DNA of 64,000 bases from Aliidiomarina celeris. GTDB taxonomy: Bacteria > Pseudomonadota > Gammaproteobacteria > Enterobacterales > Alteromonadaceae. Made by a program: the position numbers and the translations under genes. Below are positions 9,013-18,063 of this stretch, in pieces; the first letter of the stretch is position 1, and each line of letters opens with the position of its first letter. The stretch lies in assembly GCF_003316875.1 (NCBI RefSeq), contig NZ_QMIL01000001.1:62001-126000 (forward strand), given 5' to 3'. Under the pieces are notes generated by a model. That model searched no databases. It saw nothing but the letters and a program-made list of their open reading frames with translations, and was not told the DNA's origin.

Positions 9013-10419
9013 ATGGAGCTCGACCCCATACTTATATCGCGCATACAATTTGCGTTTGTTGTTTCCTTTCACGCTATCTTTCCTGTTTTCACCATTGGTC
9101 TTGCCTCTTACATTGCCGCTCTTGAAGGACTTTCACTAAAAACCGGTAACCCTCAGTGGGAGCGTTTATCGCGTTTTTGGATTCAAGTGTTTGCAGTGGT
9201 ATTTGGTATGGGGGTGGTGTCGGGAATTGTGATGGCATTTCAATTCGGCACCAACTGGAGTAATTTCTCGTTGGCCGCTTCAAACTTCCTCGGCCCAGTG
9301 CTGAGCTATGAGGTGGTTACGGCATTCTTCTTGGAAGCTGCATTTTTGGGCATTCTTTTGTTCGGCCGTGGAAAAGTGCCACAAGGCGTGCACTTTTTTG
9401 CTGCACTTATGGTTGCAACCGGAACCTTTATTTCAAGCTTCTGGATTTTGTCGGCCAACAGCTGGATGCAAACCCCTGCCGGCGTAGAAGTTCGCGACGG
9501 CATGTATTTTGTAGTGAGCTGGGCGGAAGCCATTTTTAACGCTTCACTATGGCCTCGCTTTTTCCATATGGCGTTAGCGTCGTTCCTTACCGGTGCCTTT
9601 GTGGTGTTGGGGGTAAGTGCTTGGTATGTGCTGCGTAACCGCGACGTCGACTTACACAAAAAAGCACTGTCGATGTCGTTGTGGCTTATTTTGGTGTTAG
9701 CCCCAGCTCAGGTTGTGGTGGGTGACATTCATGGTTTAAATACCCTTGAGCACCAACCTGTGAAAGTCGCGGCTATGGAAGGAAACTGGGAACGTAGTGA
9801 AGGGGTACCATTACTACTATTTGCCATTCCTGACCAAGAGAATCAAACCAACAAGTTTGAGATTGGCATTCCAAAATTAGCCAGTTGGATTCTAACCCAC
9901 GACGCGGACGGTGAAGTTCCGGGTATTACTGACGTACCGCGAGACGAACAACCACCGGTTGCAATTGTGTTCTGGGCATTCCGAATTATGGTGGGCTTGG
10001 GCATGCTTATGGTGCTGTTTGCCGTATGGGGCCTCATTCTGCGCCGTAAAGAAGCGTATTTGCACAACAAGCCGTTTTTAACAGGCTTGAAGTTTATGAG
10101 TTTTGCTCCCTTTATCGCGGTGCTAGCCGGCTGGTTTGTTACGGAGGTTGGCCGCTCGCCATGGCTTATTTATGAGCAAATGCGATATGCCGACGCCGTT
10201 ACGCCTTCACTTACGGGTGGTATGGCATTATTTACCTTGATTGGGTACATCCTTGTGTATGCGTTGGTGTTCGCTGCAGGTGTTTACTATCTCATGCGCG
10301 TTATCACTGTCGGCGCTCCAAGCCATGACGAGATTGTTGAAGATCGACTCGAGCGCAGAGCGAAACGTCCATTTTCAGCTGCAAGTGCAGCATGGGAAGC
10401 TGAGGAGACACAGTCATGA
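9013..10419 (+). CDS. cydA: Cytochrome bd-type quinol oxidase subunit I, short (CioA-like) form
   Basis: Membrane subunit that oxidises quinol and carries hemes b558, b595 and d. The N-terminal SFHAIFPV holds the conserved heme histidine (residue 19-20), HGLNTLEHQPVKVAAMEG is the quinol-site region, and GWFVTEVGRSPW lies in the C-terminal half. At 468 residues it is much shorter than E. coli CydA (about 520), as in the short Q-loop, CioA-type oxidases. AGGAG precedes the ATG by 7 bases. cydB follows with a 4-base overlap. Cio-type oxidases are often cyanide-tolerant; that is not shown by sequence. Confidence 0.93.
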   Translation: MELDPILISRIQFAFVVSFHAIFPVFTIGLASYIAALEGLSLKTGNPQWERLSRFWIQVFAVVFGMGVVSGIVMAFQFGTNWSNFSLAASNFLGPVLSYEVVTAFFLEAAFLGILLFGRGKVPQGVHFFAALMVATGTFISSFWILSANSWMQTPAGVEVRDGMYFVVSWAEAIFNASLWPRFFHMALASFLTGAFVVLGVSAWYVLRNRDVDLHKKALSMSLWLILVLAPAQVVVGDIHGLNTLEHQPVKVAAMEGNWERSEGVPLLLFAIPDQENQTNKFEIGIPKLASWILTHDADGEVPGITDVPRDEQPPVAIVFWAFRIMVGLGMLMVLFAVWGLILRRKEAYLHNKPFLTGLKFMSFAPFIAVLAGWFVTEVGRSPWLIYEQMRYADAVTPSLTGGMALFTLIGYILVYALVFAAGVYYLMRVITVGAPSHDEIVEDRLERRAKRPFSAASAAWEAEETQS

Positions 10420-11423
10420 GTGAACCCGTATTCGATTTAACAATTATTTGGGCTGCTATTATCGCCTTTGGCGTAATTATGTACGTGCTCATGGACGGCT
10501 TCGACCTAGGCCAAGGTATTTTGTTTCCCTTTGCCCCAAATGAAGACGCCCGTGACGTGATGATGAATTCGGTAGCGCCGGTTTGGGACGGTAATGAAAC
10601 CTGGCTGATACTGGGTGGTACGGGCTTACTGGCCGCGTTCCCATTGGTGTATACCATTTTCTTGCCAGCGCTTTATATAGGCGTGTTTTTAATGTTAGCG
10701 GGCTTAATATTCCGCGGTATTGCCTTTGAGTTTCGGTTTAAAGCGCGCACCTCGCGCTACCTATGGAACTGGTCTTTTGCCGGCGGCTCTATTGTTGCGT
10801 CGTTTGCCCAAGGCGCTGTAGTAGGTGCTTATATTCAAGGGTTTGCGGTGGAAAATGGCCGTTACGTTGGTGGTGCACTCGACTGGCTTACGCCCTTTAC
10901 TGTGTTAACCGGGCTTGGCATGGTGGCCGGCTACGCTTTGCTTGGCGCTACTTGGTTGATTATGAAGTCGGAAGGGGAAGTACAAGAGTGGGCCTACAAA
11001 ATAACGCCACCCTTGCTCGTGGCCGTTATGATTGTATTTGCCATTATTAGTATTTGGACACCTTGGGTAGACAGCTTCGTGGCAGACCGTTGGTTCTCTG
11101 GCATTACGCCCATTTATATTTTGCCCATTCTGGCCATTGCGTGCGCGTGGAAAATATCTTCCTCGGTACGTAAACGCCGAGACGGCTCCCCGTTTGTGGC
11201 AACTATGGGGCTGTTTATTTTCACCTATTTGGGCTTGCTGGCGTCGAAATTCCCTTATGTGGTACCTCCAAGCTACACCCTGTGGGACGCTGCCTCAGCC
11301 CATGAGAGCCAGTTATTTTTACTGTTAGGTTTACTGTTTGTAATTCCAATTGTGTTAATGTACACAGCTTGGACTTATTGGGTATTTAGAGGAAAAGTGC
11401 GTGCCGGAGAAGGCTATCACTAA
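10416..11423 (+). CDS. cydB: Cytochrome bd-type quinol oxidase subunit II
   Basis: Integral membrane partner of CydA, 335 residues, the size of Pseudomonas CioB and shorter than E. coli CydB. The family signatures YVLMDGFDLGQGILFPF and WDGNETWLILGG are near the N-terminus, followed by about eight hydrophobic helices. Start and stop overlap neighbouring genes (4 bases with cydA, 23 bases with cydD), so the four cyd genes form one tightly packed operon. No small cydX-like gene is seen between cydB and cydD. Confidence 0.93.
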   Translation: MSEPVFDLTIIWAAIIAFGVIMYVLMDGFDLGQGILFPFAPNEDARDVMMNSVAPVWDGNETWLILGGTGLLAAFPLVYTIFLPALYIGVFLMLAGLIFRGIAFEFRFKARTSRYLWNWSFAGGSIVASFAQGAVVGAYIQGFAVENGRYVGGALDWLTPFTVLTGLGMVAGYALLGATWLIMKSEGEVQEWAYKITPPLLVAVMIVFAIISIWTPWVDSFVADRWFSGITPIYILPILAIACAWKISSSVRKRRDGSPFVATMGLFIFTYLGLLASKFPYVVPPSYTLWDAASAHESQLFLLLGLLFVIPIVLMYTAWTYWVFRGKVRAGEGYH

Positions 11424-13104
11424 GCACCAACAAGTAAGCACCGAAGCTCAACAAGCGCGCCAATATTTGGCGCGTTTGCGTATGCATTGTTCGAAAAACG
11501 TGCGCTACGTTGCGTTTTTAGCTACTCTTGCACAATGCCTGCAGCTTGCACTGATCGCAGTGATGGCTTGGTTACTGAGCGGCTGGGCCGCCAAAACATT
11601 AGCAGTCGCGGACAGTATAGTGTGGCTTGCTGTAGCGCTGGCGTTGATCTTGGTGCGTGCACTAGTGCAGCGACAGAGTGAGCAAAAGGCCGATCAATTA
11701 GCGCTTCATATAGAGCAGTTTGCCGCCAAAGCGCTGATGCAACAATGGCATCAACGTGCTGGCACACAGGTGCCAAGTGAAGAAGTGAGCTTGCTGCACG
11801 ACGCCATTCCTGCCTTAGGAAGCTACTTCGCACGATTTTTACCGCAGCTTTGGCTCGCCACTTTAATCCCTTTGGTTATTTTGCTTACTGCCTTTAGTCT
11901 CGACTGGATTGCAGCATTGTTCTTGCTCTTGGCGGCTCCGTTAATCCCATTATTTATGGCGCTCGTAGGTATGGGAGCAGAGCGTTTAAATAAACAACAT
12001 TTTGAGAGTGTGCAGCATTTATCTGGGCTTTTTATTGATCGTTTGCGCAACGTAGCGGGGCTTACCTTGTTCAACCGAACGGGCAAAGCGGTGGCGCAAA
12101 TTGAGAAAGCGTCGCAGCTGAGTAAACAGCTGAATATGAAAACCTTGCGGGTGGCCTTTATGTCGTCTGCGGTATTGGAGTTTTTTACCGCCGTAGCGAT
12201 TGCAGCGGTCGCTATATATGTAGGTTTTGCTTTGCTTGGTTATTACCAATATGGCCCGGCTGCTGAAATGACCTGGTTTGTTGGGTTATTACTCCTCATG
12301 TTAGCGCCGGAATTTTTTCAACCGTTACGGGTACTTGCAGGGTTCTATCACGACCGGGCCGCTGCGCTCGGAGCCGCAGAGTTACTGGCCTTGTCTGAAC
12401 AACGGGCGAATGATAAGCAAGCGCTCAGCGCGACTCGGGAGGCCGTTGTATTGCAACCGGATCATTCCTACTCCCTGCAATTAAAGCAACTGGTGAGTGG
12501 CTTTACCCATGATCTTCACGGCCCGATTCATCTCACTGTGCAGAGCGGTGAACTGCTCTGGCTGAACGGCCCTTCGGGAGCGGGTAAATCGACCTTATTG
12601 AAAACCATTGCGGGATTACTTGCGCCCCGTTCGGGCGCTGTTGGGTTGGAAAATGGGCAGCACGAAACACAGAATACGGCTTCGCTTTGCATTGCTTATT
12701 TAGCTCAACAGCCGTTTTTTCAAACCGGAACCTTGGCTGAGAACTTACAACTTATGGCGCCAAAGGCCAGCGATAGGGAAATGACCAAGGCGTTAGTTAG
12801 TATGGGGTTGGGGACTTTTTTTGCGCAGTTACCGGCGGGATTAAATACACCAATAGGGCCTAACCAATACGGGCTTTCCGGTGGGGAAGCGCGGCGTGTA
12901 GCATTGGCGCGTATTGCGCTGGCCAAACAGCCCTTAATTTTGCTCGATGAGCCGACTGCAGGGCTCGACAGTTGGAGCGCACAAGCGGTTATTAATGCCT
13001 TACAAACCCTGCAACAAGAAGGTCATATTCTAGTGGTGGTAAGCCATGACACCGCCTTTGAGCGAATAGCGACGCAGAGCCTAACGCTGGGGGGTGGGGT
13101 ATGA
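11401..13104 (+). CDS. cydD: ABC exporter subunit CydD (cytochrome bd assembly)
   Basis: 567-residue ABC transporter half with an N-terminal six-helix membrane domain and C-terminal ATPase: Walker A GPSGAGKST at about residue 393, signature LSGGEARR about 493, Walker B LILLDEPTAG about 515. CydDC exports cysteine and glutathione to the periplasm and is needed for bd oxidase maturation. The start is GTG at 11401, preceded by GAGG, inside the end of cydB. The cydC ATG overlaps its stop. Placement next to cydAB supports the CydD assignment over other ABC exporters. Confidence 0.88.
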   Translation: MPEKAITKHQQVSTEAQQARQYLARLRMHCSKNVRYVAFLATLAQCLQLALIAVMAWLLSGWAAKTLAVADSIVWLAVALALILVRALVQRQSEQKADQLALHIEQFAAKALMQQWHQRAGTQVPSEEVSLLHDAIPALGSYFARFLPQLWLATLIPLVILLTAFSLDWIAALFLLLAAPLIPLFMALVGMGAERLNKQHFESVQHLSGLFIDRLRNVAGLTLFNRTGKAVAQIEKASQLSKQLNMKTLRVAFMSSAVLEFFTAVAIAAVAIYVGFALLGYYQYGPAAEMTWFVGLLLLMLAPEFFQPLRVLAGFYHDRAAALGAAELLALSEQRANDKQALSATREAVVLQPDHSYSLQLKQLVSGFTHDLHGPIHLTVQSGELLWLNGPSGAGKSTLLKTIAGLLAPRSGAVGLENGQHETQNTASLCIAYLAQQPFFQTGTLAENLQLMAPKASDREMTKALVSMGLGTFFAQLPAGLNTPIGPNQYGLSGGEARRVALARIALAKQPLILLDEPTAGLDSWSAQAVINALQTLQQEGHILVVVSHDTAFERIATQSLTLGGGV

Positions 13105-14771
13105 AGTTGAGCCTGTTGTCTCATGCCTTTTGGCAACCCTTACGGCCGTGGCTAGCGGAACTCTGGCGGCTTCGCCGTGGCGCTTCAGTCGGGCTTATTT
13201 GCGCGTTGGTTGCAGCTTTAGCCGGAATTGGCTTATTGGCTTTAAGTGGTTGGTTTATTACCTCGTCTGCTTTTGCGGGCGTTTTGGCTTTTGGATTGGT
13301 GTTTAATATTTATACGCCGGGTGCTGGGGTTCGCTTGTTTGCCTTATTGCGTACGGTGGGCCGCTATTTTGAGCGACTGTTTCAACACGACTTTATTTTG
13401 TCGCTGCAAAGTCACTGGCGGGTGCTGTTGTTCCGTGGTTTAGTGAATTTGCCGTTTGAGCAGCAGGCCAGCGCCCATACCGGCACCCAAGTACAGCGCC
13501 TCATGCAAGACTTGAAAGTACTGGAAAACCTCTGGCTTGGGTGGCTTTCACCTACCGCAGTTGCACTTGTGAGTGTTGTATTTGTGGCACTGCTAAGCGC
13601 CTTTTGGAGTGGTGTTATAGCGTTGCTTGTACTCGTGTTTGGGATTTTAGTGGGGGCATTGTTACTGCGTCTTGCGGCTAACACGGGTGCGCAACAGGCG
13701 CACGTTTCACAGGCAGAGGAGCAACTGCAACGCAACACACTGGATATGGTCAATGCGCTTGCTGAACTCAGCGCGTGGGGTTTAACACCGCACTATATCG
13801 AGCAAACGTTAACCAAGAGAGAAGTGCAAACCCAAAGCAAAATAGCCGTTCGTGATCAAGCGAATCGCTGCCTAGCCCAGTTGCACGTTTTACACGGTAT
13901 TTTAGTGCTGTCGGTTGCTGGGTTCGCCGCCTGTTTTTATCAGCAGGGGCAGCTTACAGGACCTGTTGCTGTACTTTTGTCTATTGCGGTATTGGCCTTG
14001 TCGGAAGTGCTCAATGCGCTGCCAACTCAGTTCGCGTTAGCAGGGAAAATACAGGCGTCGGCAAAGGCGTTAGCGCAGCTTACTCGCACCGAGCAACAGT
14101 CGGAGGCTTTACCGAGTGTGCTGGGCGACATTGAATTTGTGCAGCAAAACGGAAAATTGAGCGCTATCCAGTTTCATCACTTTGCAGTGCAGCAAGGGCA
14201 AAGAATGCTGTTGCAGCCTGTGTCGTGTACCATTCACGGGCAGCAACAGGTTACTTTGTGTGCGGCGTCTGGAGCGGGGAAGAGTAGCCTTGCTAACGCG
14301 CTGGTGGGGGCGGCACGGCGACAGGGAATTGCGGTGCATTACCTCACCCAGCAGAATTACTTGTTTAATGGCACGGTGTGGCAAAATTTAACCTTAGTAC
14401 GACCCATGTTAACCGAGGACGAAGCGTGGCAGGTACTGGACATGTGTGACTTAAAAACATGGCTAAGTAACAGTGCAGATGGGCTCCACACCGAAATTGG
14501 CGAAAACGCAGACAAAATATCAGGCGGCCAAGCACGGCGTTTAGCGCTTGCGAGAATTTTATTGATGGATCCAGAATTACTGGTGCTCGATGAACCTTTT
14601 ACCGGTGTAGACGAGGCGACGCGTAGCAAGGTATTGAATCGTATTGGGCCGTGGTTGCGGGGGCGAACCTGTTTATTTATTGGCCACCAACAAGATGTTT
14701 TACCTCCAGCGCATGTGCATTATCTGCTCTATGAACAGCGTTTACATACCTTGCCGCAAATCCATGGCTAG
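13101..14771 (+). CDS. cydC: ABC exporter subunit CydC (cytochrome bd assembly)
   Basis: 556-residue partner of CydD, with a membrane domain then an ATPase: Walker A AASGAGKSS at about residue 392, signature ISGGQARR about 474, Walker B LLVLDEPFTG about 495. The start overlaps cydD by 4 bases. The heterodimer exports thiols needed for assembly of bd oxidase and periplasmic cytochromes. The ATPase part is somewhat compressed between Walker A and signature motif compared with typical exporters, but all motifs are present. Confidence 0.87.
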   Translation: MKLSLLSHAFWQPLRPWLAELWRLRRGASVGLICALVAALAGIGLLALSGWFITSSAFAGVLAFGLVFNIYTPGAGVRLFALLRTVGRYFERLFQHDFILSLQSHWRVLLFRGLVNLPFEQQASAHTGTQVQRLMQDLKVLENLWLGWLSPTAVALVSVVFVALLSAFWSGVIALLVLVFGILVGALLLRLAANTGAQQAHVSQAEEQLQRNTLDMVNALAELSAWGLTPHYIEQTLTKREVQTQSKIAVRDQANRCLAQLHVLHGILVLSVAGFAACFYQQGQLTGPVAVLLSIAVLALSEVLNALPTQFALAGKIQASAKALAQLTRTEQQSEALPSVLGDIEFVQQNGKLSAIQFHHFAVQQGQRMLLQPVSCTIHGQQQVTLCAASGAGKSSLANALVGAARRQGIAVHYLTQQNYLFNGTVWQNLTLVRPMLTEDEAWQVLDMCDLKTWLSNSADGLHTEIGENADKISGGQARRLALARILLMDPELLVLDEPFTGVDEATRSKVLNRIGPWLRGRTCLFIGHQQDVLPPAHVHYLLYEQRLHTLPQIHG

Positions 14772-15705
14772 AATTTTACTACTTTATAACCCGCTTCCAA
14801 ATGCGGCGCGCAAGCGTGTTCTCGATCGCCTGTATCAACGTTTAAGTAAGGATAATGTTCCTTATATATCAGTGCCGACTCATGCTGATTTAACGGAAAC
14901 GAAAGCGCAGGTGAAGGCGCTGCAACAGCCTATTGAGCGCGTTATTGTGGTTGGCGGAGACGGCACGTTACACCAAGCGGTGAATCTTTTTCACCACAGT
15001 AAAGTTGTAATTGGCTATATTCCTGCTGGCACTGGCAATGATTTTGCCCGTAGCTGGTTTGCCCAGTCGCGGCGGCCGCGCCGGTTTCCTAACTGGAATC
15101 GCGAGAATACCTGTGAGCGAATGATTACCAGCGCACTTTATGGCGAGCCGATGGCAATCGATTTAGGTTGCGCGCGCGTTTCGAGTCAAGCACCGCGTTA
15201 TTTTATAAACTCTGTTGGTATTGGCTTTGACGGCGAGTTGATAGCGCAACAACCGCTTAAAACATTATGGCTGCCCAAACTAAGTTACTTACTGCACGCG
15301 TTACACACGCTGTTTCGGTATCGCGGCAAAATGGTGTCGGCGATGGCCGATGGAATTAAATTTGAGAGTTGCAACGGCGCGCCACTCTTTATGCTGGTAG
15401 TGGCCAATAGTCGCTATTATGGCGCTGGAATGAAGATAGCCCCGCAAGCCGAGCTCAATGATGGCAAACTGGCTTACATTTGCATTGAAGAATGTCGATT
15501 AGTTACTAAATTGCTGGCTATTTCTTCGATCTACTCTGGTCGTCATGTCACTAAAAGCATGGTGACTTCAGGTCACTTAACTCAATTAGCGCTACGCACC
15601 GAAAATATAGCGATGCAAATTGATGGTGAATACCTAGGCCGAACCCCAGTTGAAATTAATGTGGTGCCCAATGCTGTGTTAATTGCCAAAGAATGCGGCT
15701 ACTGA
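14764..15705 (+). CDS. Diacylglycerol/lipid kinase family protein (YegS/BmrU-like)
   Basis: 313-residue protein of the DAGK catalytic family. The nucleotide motif GGDGTLHQAV and the following PAGTGNDFARS are intact, and NDGKLAYI marks the C-terminal beta domain. Such enzymes phosphorylate diacylglycerol or other lipids at the inner membrane. The ATG at 14764 overlaps the cydC stop by 8 bases, and the conserved ARILLLYNP strand starts directly after it; an upstream in-frame start at 14644 would add a cysteine-rich, unlike-family extension and is not used here. It may be co-transcribed with cydDC, but a functional link is not evident. Confidence 0.85.
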   Translation: MARILLLYNPLPNAARKRVLDRLYQRLSKDNVPYISVPTHADLTETKAQVKALQQPIERVIVVGGDGTLHQAVNLFHHSKVVIGYIPAGTGNDFARSWFAQSRRPRRFPNWNRENTCERMITSALYGEPMAIDLGCARVSSQAPRYFINSVGIGFDGELIAQQPLKTLWLPKLSYLLHALHTLFRYRGKMVSAMADGIKFESCNGAPLFMLVVANSRYYGAGMKIAPQAELNDGKLAYICIEECRLVTKLLAISSIYSGRHVTKSMVTSGHLTQLALRTENIAMQIDGEYLGRTPVEINVVPNAVLIAKECGY

Positions 15706-15724
15706 CGTGTTCGCTCTTGAACTA

Positions 15725-16822
15725 TTACTGTGGCATTAACCCACAAGGCGCGAGCAGTTGCTGCCAGGCTTCGGCGTGCTGTTGGCTTGCGCGCGGAATT
15801 TCATAAATTTGTGCTTCGAGATATTGTAAATAACTACGCCAACTCTCGGTTTCACTATACGCCGACATGCGTTGCAATAATGGGGCAAGGGTGCGGCCAA
15901 GTTGGTCAAGCTGGGCCATTGTGGCTTGAATAGTGTCGGTGTATGGGCCGAGTAGCACGTTGCTTAAGTAACGGGCGGTTTGGTTCGGTTGGCCCTCACG
16001 GCAATTTAAACTCTGAGCTTGTTGCAGCAGCCCAGTGAGTTGGTCCAACTTGGCCACGCTGTGGTTGAGTGTTTGCCAATAACTCCCCCAGTGTGCCCGT
16101 TGGCTACTGTGTTGGCCAAGTACACGAATATGGTGTAGCCATTGCTCTTCGTTTAACTGCTCCGGTTTGTCGAGCGCGTCGAGAATAGCTGCAAGCGCCT
16201 GTGCTGCTGAGAAAATGGACTCCATGTCTGAGTCGCTCAAAGGCGCATTCAGGTTCGCCACACTAGGCCGTAAAAGTGCACGAATATGCTCGTCGGTGGT
16301 GAGGAAATTATGAATTACTGTGCTGCGTTGTGCTTGTTTTTGCGCTAAGGCACTTTCCAATTGGCTAGCGAGGTCAGTACTTAAATTACCTTGTGCAATG
16401 CATGTCCGCAGCGCGGGAATAATTTGCAGTTCATAAAAGAGCAGGGCGCTTGGACTACGTACTTTGCCTAATGAACTGTTACGCTCTGCGACCAGCTGGC
16501 CTAAGGTGCAATGATTCAGCCGCATACTGTCGAGTAATGAAAGCGACACTCGCGCTACGTCAAGCCGTTGGCTACTTATCGTAGGTATGGTCTGTGGGTT
16601 AGCTTGCGGCGCTGTTGGGGCGGCCTGCTCGAGCAAACGTTCAAGGCGCTGTTGGTAATCTTTGAACGCGGCATCGGCGCCACCAGAGCAGGCACTGAGG
16701 AGAAAAAAACACAAGAATGGCACACTAAGCCGAAGCCGAAGGTTCAACCCGCATGGTATTCGGCGTAGAATACCCAACCACTTATTTTGATTGAAAAACC
16801 GAATAAGGTTTAACCGAGTCAT
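15725..16822 (-). CDS. DUF3080-like lipoprotein
   Basis: 365-residue protein from the start at 16822. The N-terminus has positive residues, a hydrophobic stretch and a lipobox LLSAC, so it is a probable lipoprotein; the residue after the cysteine is serine, which favours the outer membrane. The rest is alpha-helical and glutamine/leucine-rich, in keeping with DUF3080 proteins of marine gammaproteobacteria, whose function is unknown. An upstream start at 16897 would run into ribE and bury the signal. Only 15 bases separate it from divergent ribE. Confidence 0.75.
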   Translation of the reverse strand: MTRLNLIRFFNQNKWLGILRRIPCGLNLRLRLSVPFLCFFLLSACSGGADAAFKDYQQRLERLLEQAAPTAPQANPQTIPTISSQRLDVARVSLSLLDSMRLNHCTLGQLVAERNSSLGKVRSPSALLFYELQIIPALRTCIAQGNLSTDLASQLESALAQKQAQRSTVIHNFLTTDEHIRALLRPSVANLNAPLSDSDMESIFSAAQALAAILDALDKPEQLNEEQWLHHIRVLGQHSSQRAHWGSYWQTLNHSVAKLDQLTGLLQQAQSLNCREGQPNQTARYLSNVLLGPYTDTIQATMAQLDQLGRTLAPLLQRMSAYSETESWRSYLQYLEAQIYEIPRASQQHAEAWQQLLAPCGLMPQ

Positions 16823-16837
16823 GGAGCATTCGCCTAT

Positions 16838-17461
16838 ATGTTTACAGGTATAGTACAAAGAAAAGCTAAGGTTAGCGCGCTTGAAGACCATGAGCAATTT
16901 CGGCGGCTCACATTAAGCGTTCCGAGTTCGGCGCTCGTGGCACTCGAAATTGGCGCGAGTATAGCGGTGAATGGCTGTTGTTTAACCGTTACCGCGTTTA
17001 ACACCGACAGCGAACAAGGTTGGGTGCGTTTCGATATTATCGACGAGACCTTGCGGTTAACCAACCTTGGTGCGCTGGTTGTCGATGATTGGGTAAACTT
17101 CGAACGCTCGCTTACCTTTGGTGCAGAGCTCGGTGGCCATATTGTGTCTGGCCATATTCATGGTACGGCGAGGCTTGCAGAGCGTGTAGACACCGCGCAG
17201 AACTGTCGTTTGTTCCTTGAGCTTGCGCCGCAGTGGTTAGAATATGTGTTGCCGAAAGGGTTTGTAGCGGTAAATGGCGCAAGCCTCACGGTGGGTGAGG
17301 TAACGAAAACAGGGTTTTGGTTGCATTTAATTCCCGAAACTTTGGCAATAACCAACCTAAACGAAGCCACTGCAGGCACCTTGTTAAATATTGAAGTGGA
17401 TCAACAAACCATGACTATTGTTGAAACCGTGAAAAAGGTGCTGGCGCAACAACAGCGCTAA
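16838..17461 (+). CDS. ribE: Riboflavin synthase alpha subunit
   Basis: 207 residues. The enzyme dismutates two molecules of 6,7-dimethyl-8-ribityllumazine to riboflavin. It begins with the family signature MFTGIVQ, has two repeated lumazine-binding barrels, and shows GGHIVSGHIHG and VNGASLTV as the conserved segments of the second. This copy is complete and should be the functional one; its 3' 432 bases are repeated at 33156-33587. No FMN riboswitch is seen before it. The divergent DUF3080 gene leaves almost no intergenic space, so its promoter probably lies inside that gene. Confidence 0.95.
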   Translation: MFTGIVQRKAKVSALEDHEQFRRLTLSVPSSALVALEIGASIAVNGCCLTVTAFNTDSEQGWVRFDIIDETLRLTNLGALVVDDWVNFERSLTFGAELGGHIVSGHIHGTARLAERVDTAQNCRLFLELAPQWLEYVLPKGFVAVNGASLTVGEVTKTGFWLHLIPETLAITNLNEATAGTLLNIEVDQQTMTIVETVKKVLAQQQR

Positions 17462-17667
17462 TGCCGCCCTTACTACGGTGCTAGTAGAGTTGTTCGTCGT
17501 CTGCATTTATGAGCAAATGCAGGCGATCATCGCCGGTGTTTAAAAACAAGTGTAGGTGAATGTCGCCACCGCATGCTTGGCATTCGTCTAAGTAGTCTTG
17601 CTCGTCTTCCGACAAGTCTACTGGAACATGAACATGGTGCCCACAATGGGGGCATGTAATGCGAGTG
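17030..17667 (+). repeat. Left copy of a 638-bp direct repeat flanking the island
   Basis: Bases 17030-17667 match 33156-33793 without gaps at a constant offset of 16126. By eye there are six mismatches, all between 17134 and 17198. The repeat spans the 3' part of ribE, the intergenic gap and most of the CPXCG gene. It ends where the IS begins. Confidence 0.95.
17481..17665 (-). pseudogene. CPXCG-protein gene, 5' end removed by IS junction
   Basis: Left-copy remnant of the small zinc-finger protein gene that is complete at 33607-33816. The C-terminal ~61 codons and stop remain, but the first seven codons, the start and the ribosome binding site are replaced by IS sequence beginning at 17666. 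Without its own start it is unlikely to be made. The sequence of the remaining part is identical to the intact copy. Confidence 0.9.
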
Positions 17668-17728
17668 ATCCGTACCAGTACTTTTGGACACCGAGCTAAG
17701 TGAGTAAAATCACTTAACGAGGTGAATC

Positions 17729-18013
17729 ATGAAAGCAAATAAAACACGCAAAGTCCACACACAAGAATTTAAAGCAGAAGCCCTGAAATTAGCTGAAAGA
17801 ATAGGCGTTGCAGCGGCGGCTAGAGAACTGAAAGTCTACGAATCCCAGCTGTACAGTTGGCGGACTGCGGCGCAAAAAAAATCTAGCACGAGCGCCAGAG
17901 AAGCAGAGCAAGCCGCTGAAATTGCACGATTAAAACGTCAATTAGCTGAACAGGCAGAGGACCTGGCCATATTAAAAAAGGCGGCCACCTACTTCGCGAA
18001 GAACCAAAAATAG
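17729..18013 (+). CDS. IS3-family transposase OrfA
   Basis: 94 residues: an N-terminal helix-turn-helix (HTQEFKAEALKLA, then AAARELKV) followed by a leucine-zipper stretch ending ILKKAATYFAK. OrfA binds the inverted repeats and, by -1 frameshifting at the A6G site (17974-17980), is extended into the OrfAB transposase. OrfA itself is intact and could act as an inhibitor of transposition if a working copy exists elsewhere. Confidence 0.92.
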   Translation: MKANKTRKVHTQEFKAEALKLAERIGVAAAARELKVYESQLYSWRTAAQKKSSTSAREAEQAAEIARLKRQLAEQAEDLAILKKAATYFAKNQK

Positions 18014-18063
18014 CCAGATTTGAGTTTATTCTTGAGCACCAGCATCAATTCAGCTTAAAGCGG

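Noticed and set aside
14644-14763. Upstream start for the lipid kinase
   Set aside because: The 40 extra residues lie inside cydC, are cysteine-rich and do not resemble the family.
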